From the NCBI GenBank assembly GCA_021234155.1, contig JAJEKV010000141.1, positions 628,039-692,038 of the forward strand: 64,000 nt of DNA, read 5' to 3'. Below the pieces are notes generated by a model that made no database searches, was not told the origin of the DNA, and worked only from the letters and a program-made list of their open reading frames with translations. This DNA comes from Isoetes taiwanensis. Lineage: Eukaryota > Streptophyta > Lycopodiopsida > Isoetales > Isoetaceae. Positions 9,889 to 21,531 of this stretch are shown piece by piece. The stretch's first letter is position 1; each line of letters opens with the position of its first letter. A program made the position numbers and the translations under genes.

Positions 9889-11262
9889 CTAGTTGCTTGA
9901 TGAACGCTTGCAAATAATCATGACAAGCATGATTATAGCTAAGACCACACAAGACCTAATATTCCTAGTTAAGTGATCTCCGTCCTTTTCCTTTTCACTG
10001 GATACTTTCTTGTCGACAAATGATAAGAGGCCATTAATAATGTCAAAGATAGTCTTCTTCATTCTACCTAAGACATCTGCGAACTGCTTGCCAAAAGTTG
10101 GCAAATACTGATCCTTCTCACTTCCATTTTGAACATCCAAGCAGCCACCTGAACATTAAGAACTAGTTCAGTAAAAGTAAACCAACGTGGTTCATGTTGC
10201 AAACGTACACTCATTCTCTACAAGCTTTTGCCTTAATTCTTTGACTGCTGGATTGTTGAGAACAGCACACCACAAGTTGCTATCACTGGCCAAGGATTTT
10301 ACAACTTTCTGAAGCACAAAACTTGAGCATATTAGCTGAAATACCATGCTCTTAAAACTAGTGTGAATATCCTTCTCACCTGGACATCCGTGTTCTCCTG
10401 AAACAGACGCAGCGCCTCGATCACCGGGTTCCTGGTACTAACTTGGACCCTTCCACCCCCACTTTTAACCAAACAAGGTTCTATCCAGTCCACTCCAGAC
10501 TGGACATGGGGAGACTCAGGTATGCCAGAAGTCCTTGAGCTACTGGTTGATTCCTCTCTAGGTGACAATGGCCAAGTGCCTGCATCAGATTCAACATTTG
10601 TGGCAAGGCCACTAGCAAAATGCAAACAGATCATTTGTAGAAAAGCTTGGAACCCTCAAAGCCTCACTATGGTCTGGTTAGACTGATCATTTGTAACTCA
10701 GAAAAAAGCTTGTAAATTCTCAGAACCCAGCTAGGATTTGCATTGGAATTAAAACAAAATCTGATAAAAAGAAACCCTAAATCTGGATATGCAGTTAGGA
10801 AATACATCACTTGCATAACAGGATACAAATAACTAGGGCAGAAAGAACACAACCTAAAAAGAAAAGATAACGCAGAAAACGAAAAGGAAGAAGATTTACT
10901 TACAAGCCAGCGATGGAACAAAGATCAGAAGAAGCTGCATCGACTTCTTCTAAAGAAGGAGGGATATCGAAGACCAGATGATCCCTAAGGTCCGATTCAT
11001 GAAGGCCTGCAATTTCCCACTCATCGGCCTCTACCCTAAGGTTAACTCCGGCGGGCTGGCTATGGCCAATCTTGGCAGTGGAAGGTTGGAACCATCCAAT
11101 GCCATAAACGCCGCGGGAGGTTGCCGCCGAGGCCGCCGCCTTGCCAATACCACGCAACATGCTCTGTGCCCGCCATAGCCAAGCATCCAATGCCAAATTT
11201 GGCCAAATATTCCTTTTCTGGTTAAATCCGAAACCGACGGCTCTGATGCTCTCTTCCTTCAT
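9889..11262 (-). CDS. Predicted tail-anchored protein of unknown function, four exons
   Basis: Four exons join in frame on the minus strand: 11262-10904, 10611-10380, 10308-10209 and 10148-9889, for 951 nt and 316 residues plus stop. Donors are GTAAGT, GTGAGA and GTACGT; acceptors are TAG, CAG and CAG, with phases matching at every junction. Exon 1 encodes a basic, Trp-rich N-terminus (DAWLWRAQSMLRGIGKAA); exon 2 a Ser/Pro-rich stretch ending in NPVIEALRLFQENTDVQ; exon 3 VVKSLASDSNLWCAVLNNPA plus a charged helix; exon 4 an amphipathic helix followed by a hydrophobic segment SCVVLAIIMLVMIICK about 6 residues from the C-terminus. That layout predicts a C-terminal membrane anchor with a cytosolic body. 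I recall similar unnamed plant proteins but cannot name a family. Intron 3 is only 60 bp, the weakest part of the model; another splice choice there is possible. Confidence 0.75.
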
Positions 11263-11868
11263 GGGGTGATGGATTCACACCATGAGAACCGTGTTCTCGA
11301 ATTTCGGCAGTCTGTTCTTAAATTTCTTCTTTTCCGTTTGTATTAGATAATTTCCGGACGGGGCTGGCTGGCGGCGCCGCCTCGAAAATTTTTCCGGCCG
11401 CCGGAAATTAACAAACTTAATAAACTTTTGCTGAAAGTACGTACGGTAAAAAAATTTCCGGCAGAGATTTTTCCGGCGGAAACTTTTGTTTAATGGCTAT
11501 GGCGGAGAAGATAGAAGGAAGAAACAACGAAGGAAGAAACGGATATGGCAGAGAAGACAGAAGGAGGAAATGGCTTGACTTAGCTCTGAAACAGTGATGG
11601 GCATAAATTTGATGAAAATAGCCACACGAACGGCGCCAAGAACAAAACAAATGGTAAAAACCCAACATCATAGCAAGAAGCTAGACCTATTCCGGTCTGT
11701 CTCTGTCTCAAGATTTGGGGTTGGAGCAGAGAAGGATGATTGGCAGATCTAGGATGATTGGCAACGAAACTGCAGCATTTTTTTTTATTGAAGAAACGAA
11801 AATCGTGAGAGTAGCGTCGGAATCAAAGCAGACTGTTATCTAGAACTGAAACATCTGTTGTCTAGAAC
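11263..11868. promoter_or_regulatory. Likely promoter/5' UTR region of the tail-anchored protein gene
   Basis: Lies upstream of the minus-strand start at 11262. It contains four TTTCCGG phrases (about 11350, 11391, 11454 and 11472) and an inverted repeat at about 11386-11409 (ATTTTTCCGG / CCGGAAATT around CCG). These could be transcription-factor sites or a leader hairpin; this is inference from position alone. No coding signal is seen. Confidence 0.35.
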
Positions 11869-12312
11869 TTAGAACTGACTAAGACAGCGATCCCACATTT
11901 CTTGAGCAACACTCTCCTCCACTTCTAAGCACCTAATTTGCTTCGGAAGCTTAACTTTCAACGTCCTTAACAAAATAGATGTGTTGATGAATTGGCCCTG
12001 AAGAGCCACGAGTCTTTGCCTCTTCCATATACAGCAGCATATCCAACCCTTAGCTATATGAATAGCCAATTTTATTGGTACAAGGTATTAATTACGGGCG
12101 GTCACGTTTTCTCTCGACCACAAGTGGTTTAGGTGCTAAGTGCTTTCGCATTTTTTTTGGTAGCATTATCATATTTACACCCCATAAGCATTGTGGGCTT
12201 TCATTCCTAACTCATTTATAAGAAAACACTTTTGAAAATTTCAAGCCCCACATTTTCTTAGAGAGTCTGGGTCCCTAAACTTGACATCCATAAATGCAAC
12301 GAGCTGCCACTC

Positions 12313-12781
12313 CTACACATAACTTTTCTCAATCCATTTATGCATGATGTATAGAGCTCCCACGCCTCCCACAATTCTTTGCTCTACTCCTGTATTCCAT
12401 TTATACCCATCTGTTACTTCAATTCTCAGATATTTATATGCATGTGTTTGTTCTAGTACTTCCCTGGCATATATCAAGTCTACTTTTTTCCTTTTTTCCA
12501 ATAACAATCACTTTCATTTTTCCTATGCTTCCACGCATCCCTATCGCTTCACAGAACGATTCAAGAATATTTAACTGTTGTTGTAATCTTCGTGATGTTC
12601 TTGATAGTAGAACAACATCATCAACATATAGCAGCAAATGTATCACATAAACAACAACTTTCACACCTGCTTCTCCCTCTCGTATAAGCCACAATTCCAA
12701 ATCATCAAGGCTTGGCAGGTTGTCCGAACCCCGTGTGTTGTCCCTCCTTGCATGCCTCAATTGCTCTTGGATTATGAACAT
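12313..12781 (-). pseudogene. LINE reverse-transcriptase fragment
   Basis: Minus-strand frames read LLLYVDDVVLLSRTSRRLQQ, which is the catalytic [FY]xDD motif of reverse transcriptase, then LNILESFCEAIGM and, after a frame change, YKYLRIEVTDGYKWNTGVEQ. The YKYLG-type motif follows the RT palm in LINE ORF2 proteins. The frames are shifted and truncated, so this copy is dead. The YKYLG style matches the LINE at 58-61 kb rather than the LINEs at 17 and 48 kb. Confidence 0.75.
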
Positions 12782-12979
12782 GCAGAGGCTTAGGCATAAA
12801 TGCTCACGGATGACCTGGCAAGAATTCTATAGCTCCCTATATTAAAGCAACAATCGAGCCAGTTGATTGACATGCTTGACGTTATTGCAGAAAGGTGACT
12901 TCGGAGAGCCGCCCACGGCAAATGCGATTAAACTATGATCATTTTGAGATTGGAGATGGATTTCAATTCCACGATGGAC

Positions 12980-14133
12980 TTCTGTATGTTTCAGATGGTG
13001 CTTCCTTACTTCAATTCTCCAGCTTGTCATGGCTGGACATTTTAGAGTATCCAAGTCTCTGAACTTATTAGTCGAAAAATTGACGATCTGAACTTCATCG
13101 CTATGTCGAAGCTTTTATTCGATCCTGTGATATCTGCCGTCGAGCAAAAGTTCCGACACATCTTCCTCATGGTCTTCTTTAGCCATTGCCCTTTCCCGAT
13201 GGACCTTGGAAGAGTATTTCTGTGGACTTTATTCTAGAGCTACCACTCTCTCGGGGGCATGATGCCATCATGGTTGTTGTTGATCGCTTCTCTAAGATGG
13301 CTCATTTTATTCCTTGCAACATCACCATCACTAGTGAAGGAACAACTGATCTTTTCTTTCATGATTGCCAGACACTATTGTCAGTGATCGTGGACCCCAG
13401 TTCGTCGCAGGTTTTTGAATGCCGCTTTTGGAAGTGGCAAGTGGAGTGCACTAATCAAACTCTGGGATAATATTTGAGGTGCTTTATCAGTTACCAACAG
13501 GATAATTGGCTTCATTGTCTTCCATAGACTGAGTTTACTAATAATAACTCAGTATATGCTTCCACTGGCCAGACTCCATTCTTTCTGAACTCTGGCCAGT
13601 ATCCTTGTTGGTCCCTAGTATTACTGGCAGTGACTCTGTCAATCCTAGTGCCTTGTCTCGACTTGAGAAATTCTGGGCTCTTCAAACACACCTTCAGCAT
13701 CATCTTCTCTATGCATAGAGCACTATCAGCATTATGACGATTTACATTGGCAGAAAGCTTCTACATTTCATGTTGGTGAGCTTTGTCTCATTTCTCTGTA
13801 GGAACCTCCCCACCTCATGTCCCTACAACAAGCTTGACTATCGTCGCCTTGGTCCTTACCGGATCACGGCGCAGATCATCAATGTGGCATTCTGGCTCGA
13901 GCTTCCTCCAACTATTCATCTCCATCCAGTATTTCATGCCGCTATTAGAGCCTTATAGAGTTAAATCCTTTCCCGGATCACGTTCCTCCACCACCACGAC
14001 CAATGGAAATTGATGACCATGAGGAGTTCGAGGTTCGAGAGTTTTTGGACTTTAAGTTTCTGCGTCAGCGATTGTATTACTTTGTTGATTTGGAATATTA
14101 CTCACAAAGTGAGAGAATTTAAGAGCCGGCTAT
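12980..14133 (+). pseudogene. Ty3/gypsy chromovirus 3' end: integrase and chromodomain, decayed
   Basis: A broken pol C-terminus in three frames. Around 13040-13170 there are traces of the H2C2 zinc-binding region of integrase (AGHF..SK..L and a C..CRRAK-like phrase). From 13186 the catalytic core reads [20 protein letters not shown] then [19 protein letters not shown], where the D of SVDF is the first DDE aspartate. A DNWLHCLP..EF.NN...STGQTPF stretch follows near 13500-13580, then KLDYRRLGPYRI and HPVFHAA at 13830-13940. At about 14000-14130 a damaged chromodomain reads EEFEVREFLDFKFLRQRLYY. Stops and frameshifts make it non-functional. The chromodomain places it among chromoviruses, whose chromodomain steers integration to modified chromatin. 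Confidence 0.85.
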
Positions 14134-15189
14134 ATCCTCCACAGGTTTGGGAACTTCAAACGCATGCATTTGCTGGGGTTTAGGTGGCCCAGCTTTTGTG
14201 ATACCCCTTCTCCAAACGGACAATCCTTTATGTAATGCTTTCCTCCACATTTATAGCAACCTCCCTTTGGTTCCTTAGATTCCTTTTGCTGCTTGTTTTG
14301 ACTTCCTTCTTCTCGCTTCTTTTCGGAACCTTTACTCTCGCCATTATACTTCTTTTTCTTGAAGTTTCTAGAAGTTTCCATGTTTTCTTTTTTCTCTTTG
14401 CTTTCTTTTTATCCTCCTGATCTGAGGTTTCCTCATCCCAAAAATTAAATTTTCTAGATTTGGGATCTATTTTCCTCTCTACTGCAGATGCTAATTTTAT
14501 AGCCTCGTCCAGATCTTTAGGGTGCAGTATTTCCATCTCTGCATAGATATCATCTCTACATCCGCTGACATATTTTTTTTTAAAACTCATTCCCATCCAA
14601 ATTTCTTATTAGTACTGCCAAATGGATAAATTTGAAAGTGTGGGACTGAATACTCTCCGTGTCCTCTTGTTTCAAACGGTCCCATTCCCTATGAAGCTCA
14701 CTCTGGTATTTAGATGGTAAGTGATGCGTTTCAAATGGCATTTTGAAACTTTTCCAATTGTTAATCTTTCGATCGCATTCTCGTCTGCCTTGCCACCATG
14801 TTTGGGCTTGATCTTTTAAATAAGTGTCTATGGCTTGCAGTTTTTCCACATCCGTTGCCTACACACATTCAAAGAACTTTTTCCACTGGCTTATGAAGCT
14901 GACGACCTTAACTGGATTTGTCTTTCCTCCTTTGAAAGACGGCATGTCTGCTTTCTCTAACCATTTTCTCAACTTTGGTGGCGGTGGAGGGGTTACTGGT
15001 GGAGGATCATTAGGCAGTGGAGGTTGCAGGTAAATATCTGGAAGGAAGCGGCATAAAATAGACAGCAATTCCACTTGCCTATCATACTCTTTTTGGTTGC
15101 GCGGCATAGGCAATGCTAACTGAGATGCAATATAGCTGGCATTGAACAAGGCTTTCAGGTATTTGGATGGATAGGCTCTGTTACCACTT
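14134..15189 (-). pseudogene. Gag of a gag-only LTR element, diverged and frameshifted, with tRNA primer site
   Basis: On the minus strand, 15149 to 14134 encodes the same Gag as the array at 22.6-28.4 kb: an ALPMPRNQKEYDRQVELL start, a PPPPPKLRKWLEKADMP proline patch, a DTYLKDQAQTWWQGRRECD core and a CYKCGGKHYIKDCP zinc knuckle. It is broken by a stop near 14860 and another near 14580. The primer site is TGGTAACAGAGC (complement of 15175-15186), one base off the usual initiator-Met TGGTATCAGAGC. The copy ends abruptly at 14133 against the chromovirus, in opposite orientation. It is older than the 22.6 kb array, judging by its divergence. Confidence 0.85.
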
Positions 15190-15740
15190 GATACGATTTA
15201 AGGAATTTAACAGGATTAAAACTTTCAAACTACAATAGTACAGACAAGGAATGGAATCAAGAATTAACTCTTGAGATATTAAATCAACTCAACACAAGAG
15301 CAAGAATGAAATTGATTCAGTAACAGAATATGGAGCAACCAATATCCGCCTAAACGGATCCACAGTTTAAGGCAATTTCCAAAGAATTTAGGAAAGAAGG
15401 ATTGATCACAGCTTATCTCCCTTCAACTTGTGACCAATCGAGTTACAATGAAATCAAGCTTGAATAGGCTTAAAAAATAACAGCAAATGGGAATCTGGCC
15501 AGTCTCAGCGTCCAAGCAAAGGAGCATCAACCCAATGCCCGGAACTGGGTAGATCTTGTAGAAGAATCGAAGTTGAATCAGCACTGAAGAACTGGGTTGT
15601 TGGTGCCGGATTCTGCAACAGGGTTCTTCTGTATCTGTAAACTGGCTGACCATCCTATTTGTAGTTGAATTTGCCTTTTTTCTAGCACCCAAAAGGCATC
15701 TACGATGATATCTCGACCCGACCCGACCCCTTTTTTGTGT
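15189..15740 (-). repeat. Partial LTR of the diverged gag-only element
   Basis: The LTR ends CGTATCA at 15189, two bases from the primer site, exactly as in the array at 22.6 kb. Shared phrases include GCTGTGATCAATTCC/TTTC, GGAAATTGCCTT and GATTGGTCACAAG..GAAGGG. The outer (5') LTR end cannot be placed with confidence. Confidence 0.65.
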
Positions 15741-16849
15741 AGAGAATAGCTAAGCAAAAATAGTTCGATGCTGCCCCCTTTGCAAAAGATAAATATGTGT
15801 TAATTTTGGCTTCAATGGTTATTCTAGATGGCATGTCCCTTGCTTAGGCCTTTATTCTTTTTTGAAAACCCTTAGAATATTGTGTGTGCATGGTAATTGC
15901 CTTAACCCTTTTTGTCCGGATCATCCCCCCACCCACCCCCCCCAGTGCTGCTCCATATCAGTATTCTTGTTTTTTCATCATATATAAGATTCTTTGCCGA
16001 TATTGGCATATTCTTCGTCTATTTTCTTTATTTTTGCGTAGGTTCATGATAGCTAAGCTTAATATCAAGGGTTTGGATATTGATCAAATAAGAAATGCAA
16101 AAAACAAAATCTCAGTCATAGCATGCCAATGAACAATCGAATACGAATTACAATTATATCGATGCACCATATAGCAATTTATCAAAGGACCTGATCATAA
16201 AGACAGACAATGGTCGTAGTTGTGGTCATAGTTCTGGACTATTCTTGTGATCTACCTCGAGTACCAATGTGAGTGATCTCATCGATGGATAAGGACGTAG
16301 GCCAGACATAACCAGACAAGGGTGGAAATTGCAAACAAGCGCCAGACAAGTATACGCACCCATATGAGTTGTCAATCTGCTCAATTGATGAGCTGCTTAT
16401 TGGCTGAGCATCATCAACAAGTAGGGGTGAGTTCTGATTAGGAAGCCGAGATTAATTGGAAGCCTGTAACATCAAAAAATGTCAATAAAGTAAATAACAT
16501 GTAAGAATGCGGATAGTGTTACATTCCCGTTGCAAAGAATATGTGAGCATAGTGAAACAAAAGAGACAAAAAGGACTTTCATCTTTGTGCTTGGAAGATG
16601 GGTCAGTTATCAGGGATCACAAGCAAATAAGGGTTTCTTTATTTGTATTTCCAAATTTCTCTAAGTATAAGATGGTTGACTTGTAGAATTGTTTCGAGGA
16701 TCTCATGATCTCCAAAGTTAGGTTATTGGATCGGCCTCTATCTATATAAGAATTATAGAAAGCATTATTTGCTTTGGCTAAGGATAAGTGTCTTGGTATT
16801 CATGAAATCCCGATTATGTTTTTTTTATGCAAATTGGAAATGGCTAAGG
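15741..16849. other. Unassigned, transposon-flanking
   Basis: Short frames only. A C-rich run (CCCCCCACCCACCCCCCCCA) lies at about 15925-15945. From about 16600 the sequence may be the 5' portion of the following LINE but has no motif I can read. Confidence 0.35.
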
Positions 16850-18940
16850 GATTATGTATATCAAGCTTACGAGGAATTTTTGAAAGCTTGATGCGTTAGA
16901 CATGAGACTTAATACATGATGCATATCGCTAATTCCTAAGGTTAAAGACCCCCAAACAATAAAGGATTGGAGACCTATTATATTGTTGTCATCATTCCAC
17001 AAGATTATAGGCAACGCCTATGCTGAAAAACTTAAACCCATTGTCATAGAGCATATTTCACAGGTGCAATCGGGCTTTCTTTCCAAGAGGCATCTTCAAT
17101 AGCATTGTGCCAGCTTATGAAGGTTTATATTGGGCTAGGAGAACACTCCAGAGAATCATCTATTTCAAATTGGATCAGAAGATATAGTCTTGTGTTTCGG
17201 AGAATCATCTGCAATCTTTTCAATAGAGAGAGAGAGATCAAGCAAGGATAATTGCTCGTTAGTGGAACTCAATAGATTTGCAACCCATACGCAGATGATA
17301 TGTTTCTATTCCCGGAGGCATCTTATGCAAAATTGTACAATGCGAAGGACTTATTGGATACTTTTTTGTGTGCATCAGGTTGCATGTTAGATTGGAGCAA
17401 ATATGGCTATTGGATGAGGAGGCTTCTTCTTGTATATCCGTGTTCCTGTGGAAACTCTTACCTGTGGGAGCATCGTCCAAGCTCCTCGGCATCTCATTAG
17501 GTGTGAATATATCCTCCTCAAATATTTGGGACTAAGCAAGAATATTAATTGGTGGAGAGTTAATAAACTATCTATGGTAGGAAGAATGACTGAGCTAAGT
17601 CGATACTCTATAGCACACGTGTATGCAGCCTCAGTCATACTGGCTCCTCATGACAAGGTAGAAGAGTTGTCAAAGTTGATTAGGAATTTTGTATGGGGAG
17701 AAAATGAAATATATGTGAATGTGAACATAGCATGGAAAAAGTGCATGGCAGCTAGGGCGCATGGAGGATTGGGAATGATAGATATTGATCTACACTGCAA
17801 GGTGTTGCCCAACAAGTTCGTATGGCAAATCTTGAATGGCAATATCAGCTCTTCAAAAGTGGAACTTCTCGTTCAATCATTTTTCTTTTATGTACCAAGT
17901 GGTAAGGCGTTAGATCAGAGCTATCGTGAGATTTATTTTATGAGTTTAAGCCTTATCATGGTGCATCTTCTTTTCTAAAGGGATTACTTAAAGCATAGTT
18001 GGGTGTTAAATCCCCTCAATCATGATGCGTGTACTTCAGTCTCCATGTCCTCATGATGGTTACCCTGAAACGTGAATGGAGTGTTTAAGCCACTATGTTC
18101 CATTGTAGATGTAAGGGTGCAAAGGAGGATGAGGCAAGAAAGTGTCGAGTTTATTGGGAGCTGGTATCAATAAGGTCAGCCAGTTCCTTGTTGTGTATTT
18201 AGAAATATGTTATTTTATGAGTTTAAGCCTTACCATAGTGCATCTCCTTTCCTGAAGGGATTACTTAAAGCATAGCTGGTTGTTAAATCCTTTTTCCATC
18301 TCAATCATGATGAGTGTAGTTCAGTCTCTATGTCCCCGTGATGGTTACCCCAGAACGTGGATGGAGTGTTTAAGCCACTATGTTCTATTATAGATGTAAG
18401 GGTGCAAAGGAGGATGAGGCAAGCAAGTGTCGAGTTTGTTGGGAGCTGGTATCAATAAGGTCAGCTAATTCCTTGTTGTATGTTCAGAAATACGTTCTCC
18501 ACTGAAGGAACGTGACAAGAGGATTTGGGATCTTGTAGTTTCTCTTATTCCACAATATCCGCATCCTCTTGTGGACGAGTTCTGGTTGGCAAGTCGACAG
18601 TTGTTGGAGGTCATTTTGTCTCTAAGTGCTATAAACTATTTGTCCAAGACAAATTGCTTCCTCTTCAAGGAAATGGGGAATTCCCGCCAGTAGAAACAAA
18701 TTGACAAGTATGTGGAAGTGGGTCTGGAAATGTTTATTGCCATCAAAGGTCTGTACACTTTTATGGCTGATAGTGCATGGGTCTTTGAGGGTGAACATGG
18801 TGGTACATAAGTTCAGAAATGATGTTAATCATGTTTGCCCTGTTTGTGGGGGAGCAGAAGAAACATTAGAAGATTGTCTTGTCAACTGTCCAGATATCCA
18901 ACAGGTATGGATAAGTTCAAAGAAGTATTTCAGTTGACAA
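16850..18940 (+). pseudogene. L1-like LINE ORF2: reverse transcriptase and zf-RVT, decayed
   Basis: In shifting plus frames, about 16940-17100 reads PKVKDPQTIKDWRPIILLSS then QSGFLSKRHLQ (RT fingers). Positions 17288-17299 encode the catalytic YADD, followed by MFLFPEA and GCMLDWSKYG. At 17520-17850 comes YLGLSKNINWW....LSMVGRMTELS...VYAASVILAP and the FVWG..........WK.C..A..HGGLG segment typical of plant L1-type ORF2. At 18701-18930 lies the C-terminal zinc-binding reverse transcriptase domain, with VCPVCGGAEETLEDCLVNCP. Stops and frameshifts throughout, plus an internal 275 bp tandem duplication, show it is inactive. Confidence 0.85.
17935..18493 (+). repeat. ~275 bp tandem duplication inside the LINE
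   Basis: The block starting TTTATGAGTTTAAGCCTTA (17935 to about 18209) is repeated directly at about 18212-18493 with scattered substitutions (for example ATCATGGTGCATCTTC versus ACCATAGTGCATCTCC) and an 8 base extra stretch (TTTTTCCA) in the second copy. It lies between the RT C-terminus and the zf-RVT domain. Confidence 0.85.
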
Positions 18941-19086
18941 CTGGACCTCAGTTCCCGCGCCCCGTCACTTTCATGTTTCATTCGATCCCTTCATTCCTGT
19001 TTTTTTTAGCACATTGTCTTTTATTCCCCATCCCGCCCACATCATAGATTGTTTATCCGGAATAGATATTTGTGATCCAAGCAAAA

Positions 19087-19678
19087 TGGCAGAAGAGGCA
19101 GTAACAGCAGAGGACTTTGCATTGATGCATGGTCTATCAAACAAGGGTGGGCAGCCCCATTTGAAGCACAATTGACTAGCAAGAGAAGTTATAAAGGAAC
19201 AATGGGAATCCGTTTAGCAGGAACCTTTCAATTCAAAGTTAAAGTCTGCAATCAAGGTTGCTTTTGTTCAACCACATTTGAGATCAAAATTGGATAGCTT
19301 ATTGAGAGTGTTTTACCCGGATGGCATTTAATGAAGTAAGAAAATAGTTTGCTCTTGCCTTTGCATGGGAAAATTGCCAGGAACCATTGCTTGATCCTAA
19401 AGGTCATAAGATAAATTGGGCTTCACATGGAGCACAGATTATGGTATGCAGACCGAGAAAAAAAGGTTCAAAAAGAAAAAGCTGAAATTGATTCAAAGCC
19501 TGAGATTCCTGCAAAGGAAATTCCTAAACCTACTCTTGATCAGACAAATTTGAAACATAACCTCAGGTAGCGACAAAAAACTTAGGAAAGCTCAAGATTA
19601 AAAAAGCAGAGATGGAAAAGCCTGGCTGCTGATGAGAAGTCTAATGATAAGATTTTTAAAAGTTTATCTGAAAAAAGA
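19087..19678 (+). other. Decayed coding-like segment 5' of the RING/HAD frames
   Basis: Short in-frame pieces (MAEEAVTAEDFALMHGLSNK from 19086; SFEKKRSSMEK-type charged stretches near 19640) look like worn coding sequence continuing into the next feature, but no domain can be named. Confidence 0.35.
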
Positions 19679-19684
19679 AGCAGC

Positions 19685-20281
19685 ATGGAAAAGCTAAAGT
19701 CTAGTATTGCAGAGAAGAGAGCTTTGGTTACCATTCAGGAAGTGGAGTTAGAAATCAAAGATTTAGAAAAGAAATTGATATTTGAAGACTATGCATGTGA
19801 GTGGAATCTGTTTGCAGACCTGAAGATCCGATCTTCTTGTGAAGAAGGAGTCATTGGAAGCTCATTTAATTCAAGTGGATGTTGACATAAATGCAGCAAA
19901 AGAACATTCAGTCCACCTTGACAGTTTGAAAGAGATCAACAACTCTACTTTCTGTGCCATCAAAAGAAGTCTTCCAGGTTTTTTGCAAAGTTATTGTAGT
20001 GCATGTGGTTTAAGTTTTCATGACAAGTACAAGATGTCTCTAGTTCCTGATTGTTCACATGAATATCATGTGATGTGTGCTGCACTGTTAAACGAAGGCA
20101 GATGTTTGAAATGTGAATGTAACATTCCTGAAGACCTTTATGTTGAACTTGGCATGAGTATTCCAATTGTAATTGAAGAGATTGCTTCTTTTGCTCCTAA
20201 ATTAGCTCATAAAAAATCTGAGATGAGATCAAATACAGCTCAGCCTGATATTCAAGGTACTATAGATGTTTTGTCTGAATA
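19685..20281 (+). pseudogene. Coiled coil plus RING-like zinc-finger segment
   Basis: Two overlapping frames (19685-19885 and 19839-20282). The first is Lys/Glu-rich and helical, consistent with a coiled coil. The second carries CSACGLSFHDKYK, then PDCSHEYHVMCAALL and GRCLKCECNIPEDLY. The spacing C-x2-C ... C-x-H-x2-H-x2-C ... C-x2-C has the cross-brace pattern of RING-type fingers, often ubiquitin-ligase modules, though the substitution pattern is not canonical and function is inference. It is separated from the next frame by stops at about 20280 and 20373, so the unit is either decayed or contains introns I cannot define. It lies head-on to the transposase-like gene at 21.5-22.6 kb. Confidence 0.55.
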
Positions 20282-20369
20282 GGTCAAGTCCCCTTCTACT
20301 AGCACAAAGAGAATATTGAGACATGCTAGGGATGATTCTGACTATGAACCAGATCCTTGTGGAGTTAGG

Positions 20370-21015
20370 GTCTAAGATGATGAGCCCAAGGCAATTGAGA
20401 AGCAGTAAAATTGGGGAGGAGAAGGCAGATGGTTCAGAGGCAGGTCTAGATAGTGAAGTTGAGTGTGTGTTAGATGCTCCAACCAGAAAGAAGCAAAAGC
20501 GAGATCCTCCAAAGAATACATTTGTGTTTATTTGGGACCAAAAATATTGTGATGAGATGCCTTTCAAATACCCTCTGGAATCTGCAAATCCAGTGTTCAT
20601 GAAGCCACTACATAAAGTGTGTGAAGCTTTCCCACAATATGGAAACAATGTAATTCTGGCTGATGATGAGGTGTACAAGACATTTTTGTCCCCACCATTC
20701 ACCTCCATCATGGTGCCCACTTTTATGAGTGATCCTCTTGATGAAATTCTCTTCGTTTACTTGCTTCCAATAGTTAGACAAGTTGCACAGGTTGAAGGTG
20801 CCTCTAATGTATTGAAGAGAAATACACAGGCAGAAGCTTACAAAAGAGCATCCCTAGGTATTCTTGAAGCATTATTCCAGCATAATATTGGAGTGGAGCA
20901 TAAACTACTGATCAAAGCCTACTGCAAGGGTCAGATTCAGTGGTTAGTAGATGGTTTTGGAAATGTCTTCAGTGCTGATCAGTTAATTCAGCTACAGAAA
21001 TATTTAACTTCATGA
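20370..21015 (+). CDS. FCP1/NLI-like HAD phosphatase C-terminal domain
   Basis: An open frame with a basic linker (TRKKQKRDPP), then FVFIWDQKYCDEMPFKYPLE, PVFMKPLHKVCEAFPQYG, NNVILADDEVYKTFLSPPFT and LLPIVRQVAQVEGASNVLKR. The series F.WDQ..C.......E......KPL.KVW..FPQY...N..L.DD..YK....PP.T.I is that of plant FCP1-homology (SCP/NLI-like) HAD proteins; the DD pair is the HAD motif that holds Mg2+. The nucleophile motif DxDxT, which should lie upstream, is absent from this frame, so as it stands the protein would be catalytically dead. Start: the first ATG in frame is at 20323, but homology begins later. It may be a captured host fragment or the accessory ORF of a transposon. Confidence 0.6.
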
Positions 21016-21531
21016 CTTTTGCAGAAATACTTAACTTGTTTATCAGTTGGATCTGTACATATATGCCTCAATTTGGACATAGAGGCATATAAAAAAATTT
21101 TATGTTGTCTCAACTATACGAGTGCAGATATGCCTCAATTTTGTTCTATCTTAAACATATGGGATATGCCATAGATTTTGTTATATCTTAAGCACATTGG
21201 AAGTCTCAATCTTGCAGAAATATGTAACTCAATTTTGTGTGTCTTTCAATCTTGTAAGTTTGTGAGTTCATTACTGAATATTGTTCAGCTTTAAGCTTGT
21301 GTATATTTGATCTTTGTAATTTTTTGAGTTCATTACTGCAGCTATGTGTAAACATCTTGTTCTTTTTACAAGAGCATTCTTAAACTATATTTACCTTTCA
21401 AGCAACTGTCTCTGTGTTCATTACAACAGCTATGTGTAAACATCTTCTTTTTACATCTTCAATCAGAAATTGTATTCACCTTTCAAATGATTTTGTACAA
21501 GTTACCTTCTATGTGGCAAGTGGAAGACTAA
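21016..21531. other. AT-rich gap between convergent frames
   Basis: Likely 3' UTR of both neighbours. It holds several near-repeats: GCAGAAATA.TTAACTT-type phrases and CAGCTATGTGTAAACATCTT twice (near 21338 and 21427). No coding signal. Confidence 0.45.
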
